Assembly: GCA_029548715.1 (NCBI GenBank)
Contig: JAKPMW010000112.1
Span: 1 to 13,015 of the forward strand
Origin: Spirochaetota bacterium
Lineage (GTDB): Bacteria; Spirochaetota; JAGLSM01; JAKPMW01
Reading direction: 5' to 3'
Length of the DNA stretch: 13,015 nucleotides
The translations under genes were made by a program, and so were the position numbers. Positions 5,763 through 12,429 of this stretch are shown here, one piece after another. Within the stretch, counting starts at the first letter, position 1; every line of letters starts with the position of its first letter. A model generated the notes under the pieces. The model did no database searches, had not been told where the DNA came from, and saw only the letters and a program-made list of their open reading frames with translations.

Positions 5763-7105
5763 ATACCCCTCGGCTTGACACCGCGTATGCGCCCACGCCC
5801 GAAGAAGCCGTCATAATGCCGCATGAGGAGGAACGACTCAATCCGCTTCATGATATCAAGGTCAACCGATACCACGATCAGCAGCGAAGTTCCTCCCATC
5901 AGGAAGATGAGGCTTTGCGGAACATTCTGGAAAATCGGCATCATCAACAGCAGACTGGGGAAGAGCGCGATCGCCGAAAGAAAGATCGATCCGGGCAAGG
6001 TTATCCTGCTCAACACCTTCCCGATATAGGCGGCAGTAGTAGGCCCGGGTCTGGTACCCGGAATGAACCCGCCCTGCTTTTGCAGATTGTCCGCAATCTC
6101 GTTGGGATTGTACTGAATCGATGTATAGAAGTATGCGAAGAAAATAACAAGCAGGGTATAGAAGACGTAATAGAACCAGGACGCGGGACTCAGCTGCATC
6201 GCAATCCACTGCATGACATCACTGTCCTTGAAAAAGGAGGCGATCTGCGCCGGAAACATGATCACGGATGAGGCAAAAATGATCGGAATAACACCCGACG
6301 GATTGATCTTGAACGGGAGGTGCGTGCTCTGCCCGCTCATGACCTTGCGTCCAACCACCCGCTTGGAAAACTGGATTGGAATCTTGCGTGTCCCCGTCTG
6401 CTCGTAGACCACAAAGCCAACCACAAGCGCGAGAATGCCAAGCAGGAGGATCAAGGCGACCGCGTTGACGTTGCCGTTACGCACAAGAACCGCAGTCTGC
6501 AGAAGCGCTTCAGGCAGCCTGGCGATAATACCGGCGAAGATCAAGACTGATATCCCGTTGCCGAGACCACGTTCGGTGATCTGCTCGCCGATCCACATCA
6601 GAAAGACGGTTCCGACGACGATTGACCCGACGAAGCTGAGCATGAACATCCCCGTATCAGGATACGAGCCCGGAGCCTGCGAGGAAAGAAGGAAGGTGTA
6701 TCCGTAGGCCTGCAAGGCAGCGATAATAACGGTGCCATAGCGGGTATACGCCTGAATCTTCTTTCGGCCCGCCTCACCCTCGCGTGAAAGCCGCGAAAGA
6801 GAAGGAATGACCACAGTCAGAAGCTGCATGATAATGGACGATGTGATGTACGGCATGATACCCAGACCAAAAATGGAAAACTGGAGCAACGCGCCGCCTG
6901 AAAACATGTTCAGCATGTCAAGAAGGGGATTTCCACCCGGACTTGAGGAAGCCGCAGCCTTCATCCCCTCTTCCAGGAGCCCGATATTGATCCCGGGCAC
7001 AGGAATGTGCGACCCCAACCGGAAAATAAAGAGCATCCCTATTGTGAAAAAGATGCGCCTTCGCAATTCCGGGATAGTGAAGATATTTCTAAAGATACCC
7101 GACAT
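5759..7105 (-). CDS. secY: Protein translocase subunit SecY
   Basis: The channel subunit of the SecYEG translocon, which passes unfolded proteins across or into the inner membrane. The 448 residues fit ten transmembrane helices. Landmarks are the amphipathic start and RLGSHIPVPGIN (29-40), the plug region DMLNMFSGGAL (63-73), GIMPYITSSIIMQLL (82-96), the SecA-binding loop around 240-268, NPSGVIPIIFASS (268-280), and GGFIPGTRPGPTTAAYI (345-361) in the C5 loop. The ATG at 7105 has AAGGA 6 nt upstream. It lies after rplO across the longest gap of the operon (121 nt, with two hairpins) and overlaps adk by 4 nt. Confidence 0.98.
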   Translation of the reverse strand: MSGIFRNIFTIPELRRRIFFTIGMLFIFRLGSHIPVPGINIGLLEEGMKAAASSSPGGNPLLDMLNMFSGGALLQFSIFGLGIMPYITSSIIMQLLTVVIPSLSRLSREGEAGRKKIQAYTRYGTVIIAALQAYGYTFLLSSQAPGSYPDTGMFMLSFVGSIVVGTVFLMWIGEQITERGLGNGISVLIFAGIIARLPEALLQTAVLVRNGNVNAVALILLLGILALVVGFVVYEQTGTRKIPIQFSKRVVGRKVMSGQSTHLPFKINPSGVIPIIFASSVIMFPAQIASFFKDSDVMQWIAMQLSPASWFYYVFYTLLVIFFAYFYTSIQYNPNEIADNLQKQGGFIPGTRPGPTTAAYIGKVLSRITLPGSIFLSAIALFPSLLLMMPIFQNVPQSLIFLMGGTSLLIVVSVDLDIMKRIESFLLMRHYDGFFGRGRIRGVKPRGM

Positions 7106-7130
7106 ATCCAGTCCTTGTCCCTTGTGGTGT

Positions 7131-7151
7131 CCGTGCGCTTATCAGGCACGG
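7131..7151 (-). other. Hairpin in the secY leader
   Basis: Minus-strand CCGTGC pairs perfectly with GCACGG around a 9-nt loop, ending 14 nt before the secY Shine-Dalgarno sequence. No U-tract follows. It could protect the mRNA 5' end after processing, or tune secY translation. Confidence 0.4.
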
Positions 7152-7168
7152 CATGGAAAGATACGCAT

Positions 7169-7214
7169 AAAAACCGACCGCGTCAGGTGCTTAATCAAGA
7201 TCCCGCGCGGTCAG
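7169..7214 (-). terminator. Intra-operon terminator or attenuator between rplO and secY
   Basis: On the minus strand GACCGCG (7206-7212) pairs perfectly with CGCGGTC (7176-7182). Outer C-G and U-G pairs extend the stem to 9 bp, and inner CGGG/CCTG and CTT/AAG pairs close it on a GATT loop. The stem runs straight into UUUUU (7169-7173). This is the shape of an intrinsic terminator, placed 13 nt after the rplO stop. Because essential genes lie downstream and no promoter is obvious in the gap, partial termination is more likely than a full stop. Confidence 0.6.
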
Positions 7215-7226
7215 GTGAATACGGTA

Positions 7227-7721
7227 TCATTTCGCTGACTTCTTGTCCTTTTTTGTCTCTGGTCGGACAAATTTTTTCTTCTCGATGAGCGTCAGACTCC
7301 CGCCGGCAGCCTTGATTTTCTCGGCAGCAGACTTGGAAGCCGCGTCAGCAGTCACCTGGAGTTTTTTCGTCAGCTTTCCATCTCCAAGGATCTTGACTGC
7401 CACCGTTCTGCTGTCGACAAGCCGCGCCTCAAAGAGGGTCGACACATTGACCTCAGAGCCGTCTGCAAGCTTTTCAAGCTGGGCAAGATTGACAATCTGA
7501 TACTCTGTCCGGAAAACATTGGTAAAACCGCGCTTGGGAATCCGGCGCTGGAGGGGCATCTGGCCACCCTCAAACCAGGCACGATGCTTGGCACCACTGC
7601 GGGCAAGCTGTCCGTTGTTCCCTTTTCCCGCCGTACAACCCTGGCCAGAAGCCGGGCCACGACCGATTCTCTTGGCATTTTTGCGGGACTTGGCCGCTGG
7701 TTTAAGCAAAAAATCACTCAT
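7227..7721 (-). CDS. rplO: 50S ribosomal protein L15
   Basis: L15 is a late-assembly large-subunit protein with a long extended N-terminus threading 23S rRNA. The glycine- and arginine-rich region is at 19-45 (GRGPASGQG, GKGNNGQLARSGAK), followed by FEGGQMPLQRRIPKRGF at 50-66. The globular part ends near 151, and a charged tail (PETKKDKKSAK) brings the length to 164 against 144 in E. coli. The ATG at 7721 has GAGG 8 nt upstream. It lies 36 nt after rpmD and before the hairpin-bearing secY gap. Confidence 0.97.
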   Translation of the reverse strand: MSDFLLKPAAKSRKNAKRIGRGPASGQGCTAGKGNNGQLARSGAKHRAWFEGGQMPLQRRIPKRGFTNVFRTEYQIVNLAQLEKLADGSEVNVSTLFEARLVDSRTVAVKILGDGKLTKKLQVTADAASKSAAEKIKAAGGSLTLIEKKKFVRPETKKDKKSAK

Positions 7722-7757
7722 CTCGATATCCTCAGTCTATGATGTCCGCTAACAGGC

Positions 7758-7946
7758 TCACGCGTCCTTGATGGACACAAGATGAGCCACCTTGTCAAGC
7801 ATGCCCTTTATCTGGGGAGTCACGACATGCACCCTGCTTTTTCCAACCCGCCGCAAGCCAAGGCCACGGAGGGTATTAACCTGTGCGTCCGTTGAGCCAA
7901 TAAAGCTTTTGGTCAGCGTCACTTCTACTTTTTTATAGTCTGCCAT
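7758..7946 (-). CDS. rpmD: 50S ribosomal protein L30
   Basis: A 62-residue L30, a small ferredoxin-like-fold protein of the large subunit. The motif QVNTLRGLGLRRVGKS, followed by HVVTPQIKGML, is typical. The ATG at 7946 lies 3 nt after the rpsE stop. Its Shine-Dalgarno AAGGAG is made of the last two sense codons of rpsE (Lys-Glu), 6 nt from the start, so the two genes are closely coupled. It stands in the conserved rpsE-rpmD-rplO order. Confidence 0.97.
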   Translation of the reverse strand: MADYKKVEVTLTKSFIGSTDAQVNTLRGLGLRRVGKSRVHVVTPQIKGMLDKVAHLVSIKDA

Positions 7947-7949
7947 GCC

Positions 7950-8543
7950 TTACTCCTTGACTGCCGTTTCTTCAACATCATCCTCGACAACAGCGGTTTC
8001 AGCGCTTTCAGCCTCGGCAACACGGGCTGCTGCTTCACCAAGGAGGAAATCGGAAAGCTTTTTTCCCCGCCGCTGCGCGACAGTTTTGAGGTCCATCATT
8101 GACTTGAGCGCCAGGAAGGTTGCCTTTGCGACGTTGACCGCATTTGAGGAACCGATCTTTTTCGAAAGAACATCCCGCACGCCGGCAAGTTCAAGCACAG
8201 CCCTGGCAGCACTGCCGGCAATGATACCGGAACCCTCGGTTGCAGGCTTGAGCATGACCGTTGAACTGGCAAACTTTACCTGGATCTGCTGGGGGATTGT
8301 GCTCTTCTTGAGCCGGACCTTGATAACATTCTTTTTTGCATCCTCGGTAGCCTTGCGAATCGCCTCAGGAACTTCGCTGGCCTTCCCGTATCCAAGTCCG
8401 ACGTGACCGTTTCTGTCACCCACGACAACCAGCGCACACAGGGCAAACCGGCGACCACCCTTGACCACCTTTGCCACTCTGTTCATGGCTACAACTTTTT
8501 CCTCAAGCTTTATATCTTCAGACTTAACCTTCTGGGCATGCAT
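7950..8543 (-). CDS. rpsE: 30S ribosomal protein S5
   Basis: S5 lies at the 30S mRNA entry and takes part in accuracy and helicase activity. The double-stranded-RNA-binding-like N-terminal domain includes VKGGRRFALCALVVVGDRNG (27-46) and VGLGYGKASEVPEAI (48-62). The C-terminal domain includes GIIAGSAARAVLELAG (106-121) and GSSNAVNVAKAT (131-142). The core ends at about 170 (LSDFLLGE), and a 27-residue Ala/Glu/Val-rich acidic tail follows, absent from the 167-residue E. coli protein. The ATG at 8543 has AAGGAG 9 nt upstream. Spacing to rplR is 14 nt. Confidence 0.98.
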   Translation of the reverse strand: MHAQKVKSEDIKLEEKVVAMNRVAKVVKGGRRFALCALVVVGDRNGHVGLGYGKASEVPEAIRKATEDAKKNVIKVRLKKSTIPQQIQVKFASSTVMLKPATEGSGIIAGSAARAVLELAGVRDVLSKKIGSSNAVNVAKATFLALKSMMDLKTVAQRRGKKLSDFLLGEAAARVAEAESAETAVVEDDVEETAVKE

Positions 8544-8557
8544 TCTTCTGCTCTCCT

Positions 8558-8920
8558 TTAGATCCGGATGCCTTTGGCCCGCAAGCCTTCGGCAACCGCG
8601 GCCACCTGTCCGTGATAGAGAAACCCGTTTCTGTCATATACAGCCATGGATACATTCATGGCCGAAAGTTTTGCAGCAAGTTCCTCACCCAGCTCCCTGG
8701 CTTTTGCAACCGTGCAGCTCTTGGCATTCTTTTCAAGAGAACTGACAGCGCACAGGGTCACGCTCTTCTCGTCATCAATAGCCTGAGCCGAAATATGCTT
8801 GTTACTCCTGAAAACAGAGATCCTCGGCTTGAGTGCCGTCCCCGTAATCGTATTACGAATCCGTATCTTGCGTACCAGTCTTTTTCTGGACTTTTCGCTG
8901 CGAACCTTTTTCATCACCAT
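8558..8920 (-). CDS. rplR: 50S ribosomal protein L18
   Basis: L18 binds 5S rRNA with L5 and anchors it in the central protuberance. The basic N-terminus (KKVRSEKSRKRLVRKIRIRN) precedes RISVFRSNKHISAQAIDD (33-50), and the C-terminus YDRNGFLYHGQVAAVAEGLR (94-113) is the family signature. Length 120 is typical. The ATG at 8920 has AAGG 11 nt upstream; ATG at 8914 is a possible alternative. The gene is 13 nt after rplF and its stop region forms part of the rpsE ribosome-binding site. Confidence 0.97.
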   Translation of the reverse strand: MVMKKVRSEKSRKRLVRKIRIRNTITGTALKPRISVFRSNKHISAQAIDDEKSVTLCAVSSLEKNAKSCTVAKARELGEELAAKLSAMNVSMAVYDRNGFLYHGQVAAVAEGLRAKGIRI

Positions 8921-8933
8921 GATCGACTCTACC

Positions 8934-9512
8934 TTATTTACCGCCGGACTTTCCGGCTTTCTTGATCACACGCTCACCGACATAGCGGACACCCTTGCCC
9001 TTGTACGGCTCAACCGGGCGAACGGCACGGATTTCGGCACAGACCTGTCCAACGGCAGCCTTGTCGCATCCGGACACCTTGACATTGTTTTCCTTGGCAT
9101 CATACTCAATGACAATCCCCTTGGGGATGCTGTAAATCACATCATTGGAGTATCCCAGCGCCAGCTCAAGCTTGTCACCCTTTACCGCCGCACGATAACC
9201 GACGCCCTCAATGTGAAGGACCTTCGTAAAACCTGTCGTAACGCCTGTGACCATATTGGCAAGGAGAGCCCTCATCAGACCATGGAAGCACTTGTGCTTC
9301 TTGAGGTTTGTCTTGCTTGCCACTGTAATCACACTTCCCTCAACCTTGACGGCAACCGACTCGGGAACATTTTCCGTCAGTGAACCCTTGGGGCCAGTCA
9401 CTGTGATGACCTGCCCCTCCTGTTTGAGTGTGACTCCGGAAGGGAGGGTGATGGGCATATCACCAATCCGCGATGTAACACGGACTCTCTTTTCTCTTGT
9501 TGCAGTTTCCAT
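8934..9512 (-). CDS. rplF: 50S ribosomal protein L6
   Basis: L6 binds 23S rRNA near the factor-binding site. Two repeated domains are visible: one beginning SRIGDMPITLPSGVTL (14-29), with VTGPKGSLTENVP (38-50), and a second around 90-180 ending PYKGKGVRYVGERVIKKAGK. PYKGKGVRY (169-177) is the L6 signature. Before SRIG there is an extension of about 13 residues not present in most L6 proteins. ATG at 9512 is preferred because AAGGG lies 9 nt upstream. The ATG at 9518, two codons earlier, would be only 3 nt from it. Length is 192. Confidence 0.96.
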   Translation of the reverse strand: METATREKRVRVTSRIGDMPITLPSGVTLKQEGQVITVTGPKGSLTENVPESVAVKVEGSVITVASKTNLKKHKCFHGLMRALLANMVTGVTTGFTKVLHIEGVGYRAAVKGDKLELALGYSNDVIYSIPKGIVIEYDAKENNVKVSGCDKAAVGQVCAEIRAVRPVEPYKGKGVRYVGERVIKKAGKSGGK

Positions 9513-9533
9513 AACCATTATCCCTTCAAGATA

Positions 9534-9938
9534 TTACCAGATGTAACAAACCAGCTCGCCGCCAACACCCTGCTCACGCGCCTTGCGGTCAGTCAACACA
9601 CCCTTGGAGGTCGATACGACAACCGTACCCATTCCGTTAAAGAGGCGCGGCATCTCGGCCTTGCCTGTATACTTGCGCAGGCCAGGCTTGGAGACCCGGG
9701 TAATTCCGCGGATGACCGGTGTCTTTTCCTGATCAGCCTCGTACTTGAGAAAAATGCGTATAATACCCTGCTTCTTGTCTTCAAGAAGCTTGAAATTCTT
9801 TATGAAACCCTCGTTCTTGAAGATCTTGATGATCTCGATCTTCATTTTTGACCCGGGAATATCAACCTTCTCGTGGCGTGCATTCGAAGCGTTGCGCACC
9901 TTGGTCAGCATGTCAGCGATGGAATCCGATACACTCAA
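9534..9938 (-). CDS. rpsH: 30S ribosomal protein S8
   Basis: S8 is a primary 16S rRNA-binding protein of the central domain and in E. coli the translational repressor of the spc operon. The N-terminus MSVSDSIADMLTKVRNASNA and the C-terminal KGVLTDRKAREQGVGGE (113-128) are diagnostic. Length is 134. The start codon is TTG at 9938, supported by the homology of the first residues and a strong AGGAG 7 nt upstream. The next in-frame ATG (codon 10) would remove conserved sequence. It sits 22 nt after rpsN and 21 nt before the preferred rplF start. Confidence 0.97.
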   Translation of the reverse strand: MSVSDSIADMLTKVRNASNARHEKVDIPGSKMKIEIIKIFKNEGFIKNFKLLEDKKQGIIRIFLKYEADQEKTPVIRGITRVSKPGLRKYTGKAEMPRLFNGMGTVVVSTSKGVLTDRKAREQGVGGELVCYIW

Positions 9939-9945
9939 GGCTTTT

Positions 9946-9950
9946 CTCCT
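9946..9950 (-). promoter_or_regulatory. rpsH ribosome-binding site
   Basis: AGGAG on the minus strand, 7 nt before TTG at 9936-9938. It decides the unusual TTG start of S8. Confidence 0.75.
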
Positions 9951-9960
9951 GTTCTCTTGA

Positions 9961-10146
9961 TTACCAGCTCGACTTGCGAACGCCGGGAATCAGGCCCTCA
10001 CTGGCGAGCTTGCGAAAGCAGATACGACACATCTCGAAGTCCCGCATAAACCCGCGGGGCCGTCCACAAATTTTGCAGCGGTTGTACTTCCGCGTTGAAA
10101 ACTTGGGTGTCTTCTGCTGTTTAACGATCAACGATTTCTTGGCCAT
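9961..10146 (-). CDS. rpsN: 30S ribosomal protein S14 type Z
   Basis: A 61-residue S14 of the short zinc-binding type (also written rpsZ). S14 is a late-assembly protein of the 30S head. C24, C27, C40 and C43 make the C-X2-C-X12-C-X2-C zinc ribbon, and the C-terminus EGLIPGVRKSSW is characteristic. The ATG at 10146 has AAAGGA 8 nt upstream. It stands between rplE and rpsH, the usual spc-operon place. Long zinc-free S14 forms of about 90-100 residues lack these cysteines. Confidence 0.98.
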   Translation of the reverse strand: MAKKSLIVKQQKTPKFSTRKYNRCKICGRPRGFMRDFEMCRICFRKLASEGLIPGVRKSSW

Positions 10147-10162
10147 TATTCCGTTCCTTTAC

Positions 10163-10714
10163 TCAATTTGACGACTTGCGGAAGGGCATACCAAAAGCCT
10201 TGAACAGCGCCATGGCCTGTGCATCATCCATGGCACTTGTTGAAAAGCAGATATCAAGCCCGCGAATCCGGTCAACCTTGTCGTAGCGTATCTCTGGAAA
10301 GATAATGTGTTCTTTGACGCCGAGTGTATAGTTTCCACGCCCGTCGAAGCTCCTGGTGGGAACTCCGCGGAAGTCGCGCACGTGAGGAAGCGAGACGTTT
10401 AAGAGCCTGTCGAGGAACTCGTACATGCGGTTTCCCCGGAGGGTGACCTTGGCACCGATTGCCATGCCCTCACGAATCTTGAAGTTCGAAATCGACTTGC
10501 GGGCATATGTCTTGACAACACGCTGTCCCGAAAGCGCCGTCAGGTCATTGGCTGCAGACTCGACTTCATTCTTGTTTTCAACGGCTTCCCCGACACCCAT
10601 GTTGATGGTTATCTTGAGGAGCTTTGGCACGGCCATAACCGACGAGCATCCCAGTTCCTTCATCAGGGCGGGTACGATCTCGTTTTTGTACTTTGTCTTG
10701 TAGCGCGGTTCCAT
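10163..10714 (-). CDS. rplE: 50S ribosomal protein L5
   Basis: L5 binds 5S rRNA and contacts P-site tRNA and S13 across the subunit bridge. Family landmarks are LLKITINMGVGEAVENK (32-48), TYARKSISNFKIREGMAIGA (69-88), HVRDFRGVPTRSFDGRGNYT (111-130) and EHIIFPEI (135-142). Length 183 is close to the usual 179. The ATG at 10714 is set by homology; the nearest Shine-Dalgarno-like AAAGGG is 11 nt away, rather distant. The gap to rplX is only 19 nt. Confidence 0.98.
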   Translation of the reverse strand: MEPRYKTKYKNEIVPALMKELGCSSVMAVPKLLKITINMGVGEAVENKNEVESAANDLTALSGQRVVKTYARKSISNFKIREGMAIGAKVTLRGNRMYEFLDRLLNVSLPHVRDFRGVPTRSFDGRGNYTLGVKEHIIFPEIRYDKVDRIRGLDICFSTSAMDDAQAMALFKAFGMPFRKSSN

Positions 10715-10733
10715 TGTTTACAATACCCTTTCG

Positions 10734-11069
10734 TCAAACAACCTTGCCACTCTTCTTGGCATAGCGAACCTTTTTTCCATCTTCAATACGCACGCCAACA
10801 CGGGTAGGTTTGTTTGTCTTTGTATCAACAAGCATCACATTGGAGATATGGATAGGAGCTTCGATCTCGATGATTCCGCCCTTCTGGTTCTCCTGTGTGG
10901 CTCTCTTGGTTTTTTTGACAAGATTGAGCTTTTCAACAACAACCCGGCCCTTGTCGAGATCAATGTGGATAATCTTGCCGGATTTCCCTTTTTCACGTCC
11001 ACTGATGACCTGGACGACATCACCCTTTTTGAGCCTGGTCTTGACGCGGGACATGGTATTGCTCGTCAT
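10734..11069 (-). CDS. rplX: 50S ribosomal protein L24
   Basis: L24 is an assembly initiator that binds the 5' end of 23S rRNA near the exit tunnel. The KOW motif KKGDVVQVISGREKGKSGKI lies about 14-33, followed by NQKGGIIEIEAPIHISNVML. The ATG at 11069 is chosen because AGGAG (11077-11081) lies 7 nt upstream. ATG at 11075 is only 1 nt from it. A TTG at 11087 would contain the Shine-Dalgarno sequence inside the gene. The resulting length is 111, normal for the family. The gene lies 14 nt after rplN. Confidence 0.96.
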   Translation of the reverse strand: MTSNTMSRVKTRLKKGDVVQVISGREKGKSGKIIHIDLDKGRVVVEKLNLVKKTKRATQENQKGGIIEIEAPIHISNVMLVDTKTNKPTRVGVRIEDGKKVRYAKKSGKVV

Positions 11070-11076
11070 TTTCATT

Positions 11077-11081
11077 CTCCT
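11077..11081 (-). promoter_or_regulatory. rplX ribosome-binding site
   Basis: AGGAG on the minus strand, 7 nt before ATG at 11067-11069 and just after the rplN stop. It settles the choice among three clustered start codons. Confidence 0.7.
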
Positions 11082-11083
11082 CT

Positions 11084-11452
11084 TCAAATCACTTCAGGTG
11101 CCAGGGAGATGATCTTCATGAAATCCCTGTCGCGCAACTCACGGGCTACCGGTCCAAAGATACGAGTTCCCCGGGGGTTTTTCTGGTTGTCGATGATCAC
11201 TGCCGAATTGCAGTCAAAACCGATCGTGGAACCGTCGGCACGGCGGTATTCCTTTTTTGTGCGAACAATGACTGCAAGCACAACATCACCCTTTTTCACC
11301 GTACCATTTGGAAGCGCATCCTTGACGGCGGCCTTGATGAGATCGCCGACATAGGCGTACTTCCTTTTACTCCCGCCAAGAACCTTGATGCACTGGATCT
11401 TGCGAGCTCCCGTATTATCCGCTACATCAAGAAATGTCTCTGTCTGAATCAT
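11084..11452 (-). CDS. rplN: 50S ribosomal protein L14
   Basis: L14 lies at the subunit interface and contacts 16S rRNA, and it is the docking site of silencing factor RsfS. The length of 122 is exactly standard. MIQTETFLDVADNTGARKIQ at the start, GCD-like region TIGFDCNSAVIIDNQKNPRG in the middle, and IFGPVARELRDRDFMKIISL near the end are all classical. The ATG at 11452 has AAAGG 7 nt upstream. It lies 36 nt after rpsQ. Confidence 0.98.
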   Translation of the reverse strand: MIQTETFLDVADNTGARKIQCIKVLGGSKRKYAYVGDLIKAAVKDALPNGTVKKGDVVLAVIVRTKKEYRRADGSTIGFDCNSAVIIDNQKNPRGTRIFGPVARELRDRDFMKIISLAPEVI

Positions 11453-11488
11453 GGCTATGCCTTTCTCTCGTACTCGTCAGGGGCGCAC

Positions 11489-11752
11489 TTACTTCGCACG
11501 CTCAACAACTTCAAGCAAGCGCCAGCACTTTTCTTTTGAAATCGGGCGGCACTCGATGACACGAACCGTGTCATTGACGTGGCAGTCGTTTTTCTCGTCG
11601 TGGGCCTTGACCTTCTTGCTCCTGCGCACAATCTTGCCGTACAGAGGATGCTTGGAAAGCTCTTCGACCTTGACAACAATCGTCTTGTCCATCTTCTCAC
11701 TGACAACAATGCCGGTAAGAATCTTTTTGTGGGGAGTTGTATTCTGTTCCAT
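11489..11752 (-). CDS. rpsQ: 30S ribosomal protein S17
   Basis: S17 is an OB-fold primary binder of the 16S 5' domain. GIVVSEKMDKTIVVKVE (14-30), HPLYGKIVRRSKKVKAHDE (35-53) and VIECRPISKEKCWRLLEVV (65-83) match the family. The length of 87 is typical. The ATG at 11752 follows the rpmC stop by 6 nt. No well-spaced Shine-Dalgarno sequence is present (GAGG is 11 nt away, within the rpmC end), so coupling to rpmC translation is likely. Confidence 0.97.
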   Translation of the reverse strand: MEQNTTPHKKILTGIVVSEKMDKTIVVKVEELSKHPLYGKIVRRSKKVKAHDEKNDCHVNDTVRVIECRPISKEKCWRLLEVVERAK

Positions 11753-11758
11753 CTGTCA

Positions 11759-11968
11759 TCAAACCTCGTTGGGCTTTCTTTTACCAGTGCCGTACTCCTG
11801 AAGCAGCGTCTTGGCCCTGGCAATCGACCTTCTCAGAGTCCGCTTTTTGACCGGGTTATTGAGCTCACCGACCACTTCGCGAAAGCGCAGATCCCGGAGT
11901 TCCTGGATGAGGTCATCATGAACCTTTTCCAGCTCACTGACCTTGAGATTCTTGAAATCGTTTTTCAT
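11759..11968 (-). CDS. rpmC: 50S ribosomal protein L29
   Basis: L29 is a two-helix antiparallel coiled coil at the tunnel exit that helps form the docking site for trigger factor and SRP. The pattern LKVSELEKVHDDLIQELRDL (8-27), FREVVGELNNP and VKKRTLRRSIARAKTLLQE is typical. The length of 69 is usual. The ATG at 11968 has AGGAG 9 nt upstream. The stop is a tandem TGA TGA, as in rpsD. It lies between rplP (17 nt) and rpsQ (6 nt). Confidence 0.96.
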   Translation of the reverse strand: MKNDFKNLKVSELEKVHDDLIQELRDLRFREVVGELNNPVKKRTLRRSIARAKTLLQEYGTGKRKPNEV

Positions 11969-11985
11969 CTGTTATCGCTCCTGCA

Positions 11986-12402
11986 TCATATCGCCAAATC
12001 GCGACTGACAAACTTCGTGCGAACCGGGAGCTTGTGTGAAGCCAGTCTCATGGCCTCCCGGGCAAGTTCTTCCTCAACACCGGAAAGCTCAAACATGACT
12101 CTCCCCGGCTTGACTGGGGCAACCCAGCCCTCGACGCCACCTTTTCCCTTGCCCTGCCGTGTCTCGGCAGGCTTTTTCGTATACGGCTTGTCGGGAAAGA
12201 TATTGATCCAGACCTTGCCCTTGCGCTTGATATGGCGCATGATCGCAACACGGGCAGCTTCGATCTGTCTGGCGGTAATCCAGGCAGTATCAAGGGTCGA
12301 AAGTCCAAATTCACCAAAGTGAAGATCGGTTCCGCGCTTGGCGGCGCCCTTCATCACATTGCGCATCTGCTTTCTGAATTTTGTTCGTTTGGGCATCAAC
12401 AT
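11986..12402 (-). CDS. rplP: 50S ribosomal protein L16
   Basis: L16 contacts A-site tRNA and is needed for late 50S maturation. MLMPKRTKFRKQMRNVMKGA at the start, ARQIEAARVAIMRHIKRKGK (44-63), PDKPYTKKPAETRQGKGKG (70-88) and WVAPVKPGR (93-101) are diagnostic. Length 138 is typical. The ATG at 12402 has GGAG 7 nt upstream and gives the family's usual ML-PKR opening; ATG at 12396 is a weaker alternative. It lies 27 nt after rpsC and 17 nt before rpmC. Confidence 0.98.
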   Translation of the reverse strand: MLMPKRTKFRKQMRNVMKGAAKRGTDLHFGEFGLSTLDTAWITARQIEAARVAIMRHIKRKGKVWINIFPDKPYTKKPAETRQGKGKGGVEGWVAPVKPGRVMFELSGVEEELAREAMRLASHKLPVRTKFVSRDLAI

Positions 12403-12429
12403 ACAACAGCTCCGCCTTTCTTCTGCCTG

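Noticed and set aside
10715..10733. S8 autoregulatory RNA site before rplE, as in E. coli
   Set aside because: The gap is only 19 nt, and I could not see the conserved S8-binding helix with its bulged bases there.
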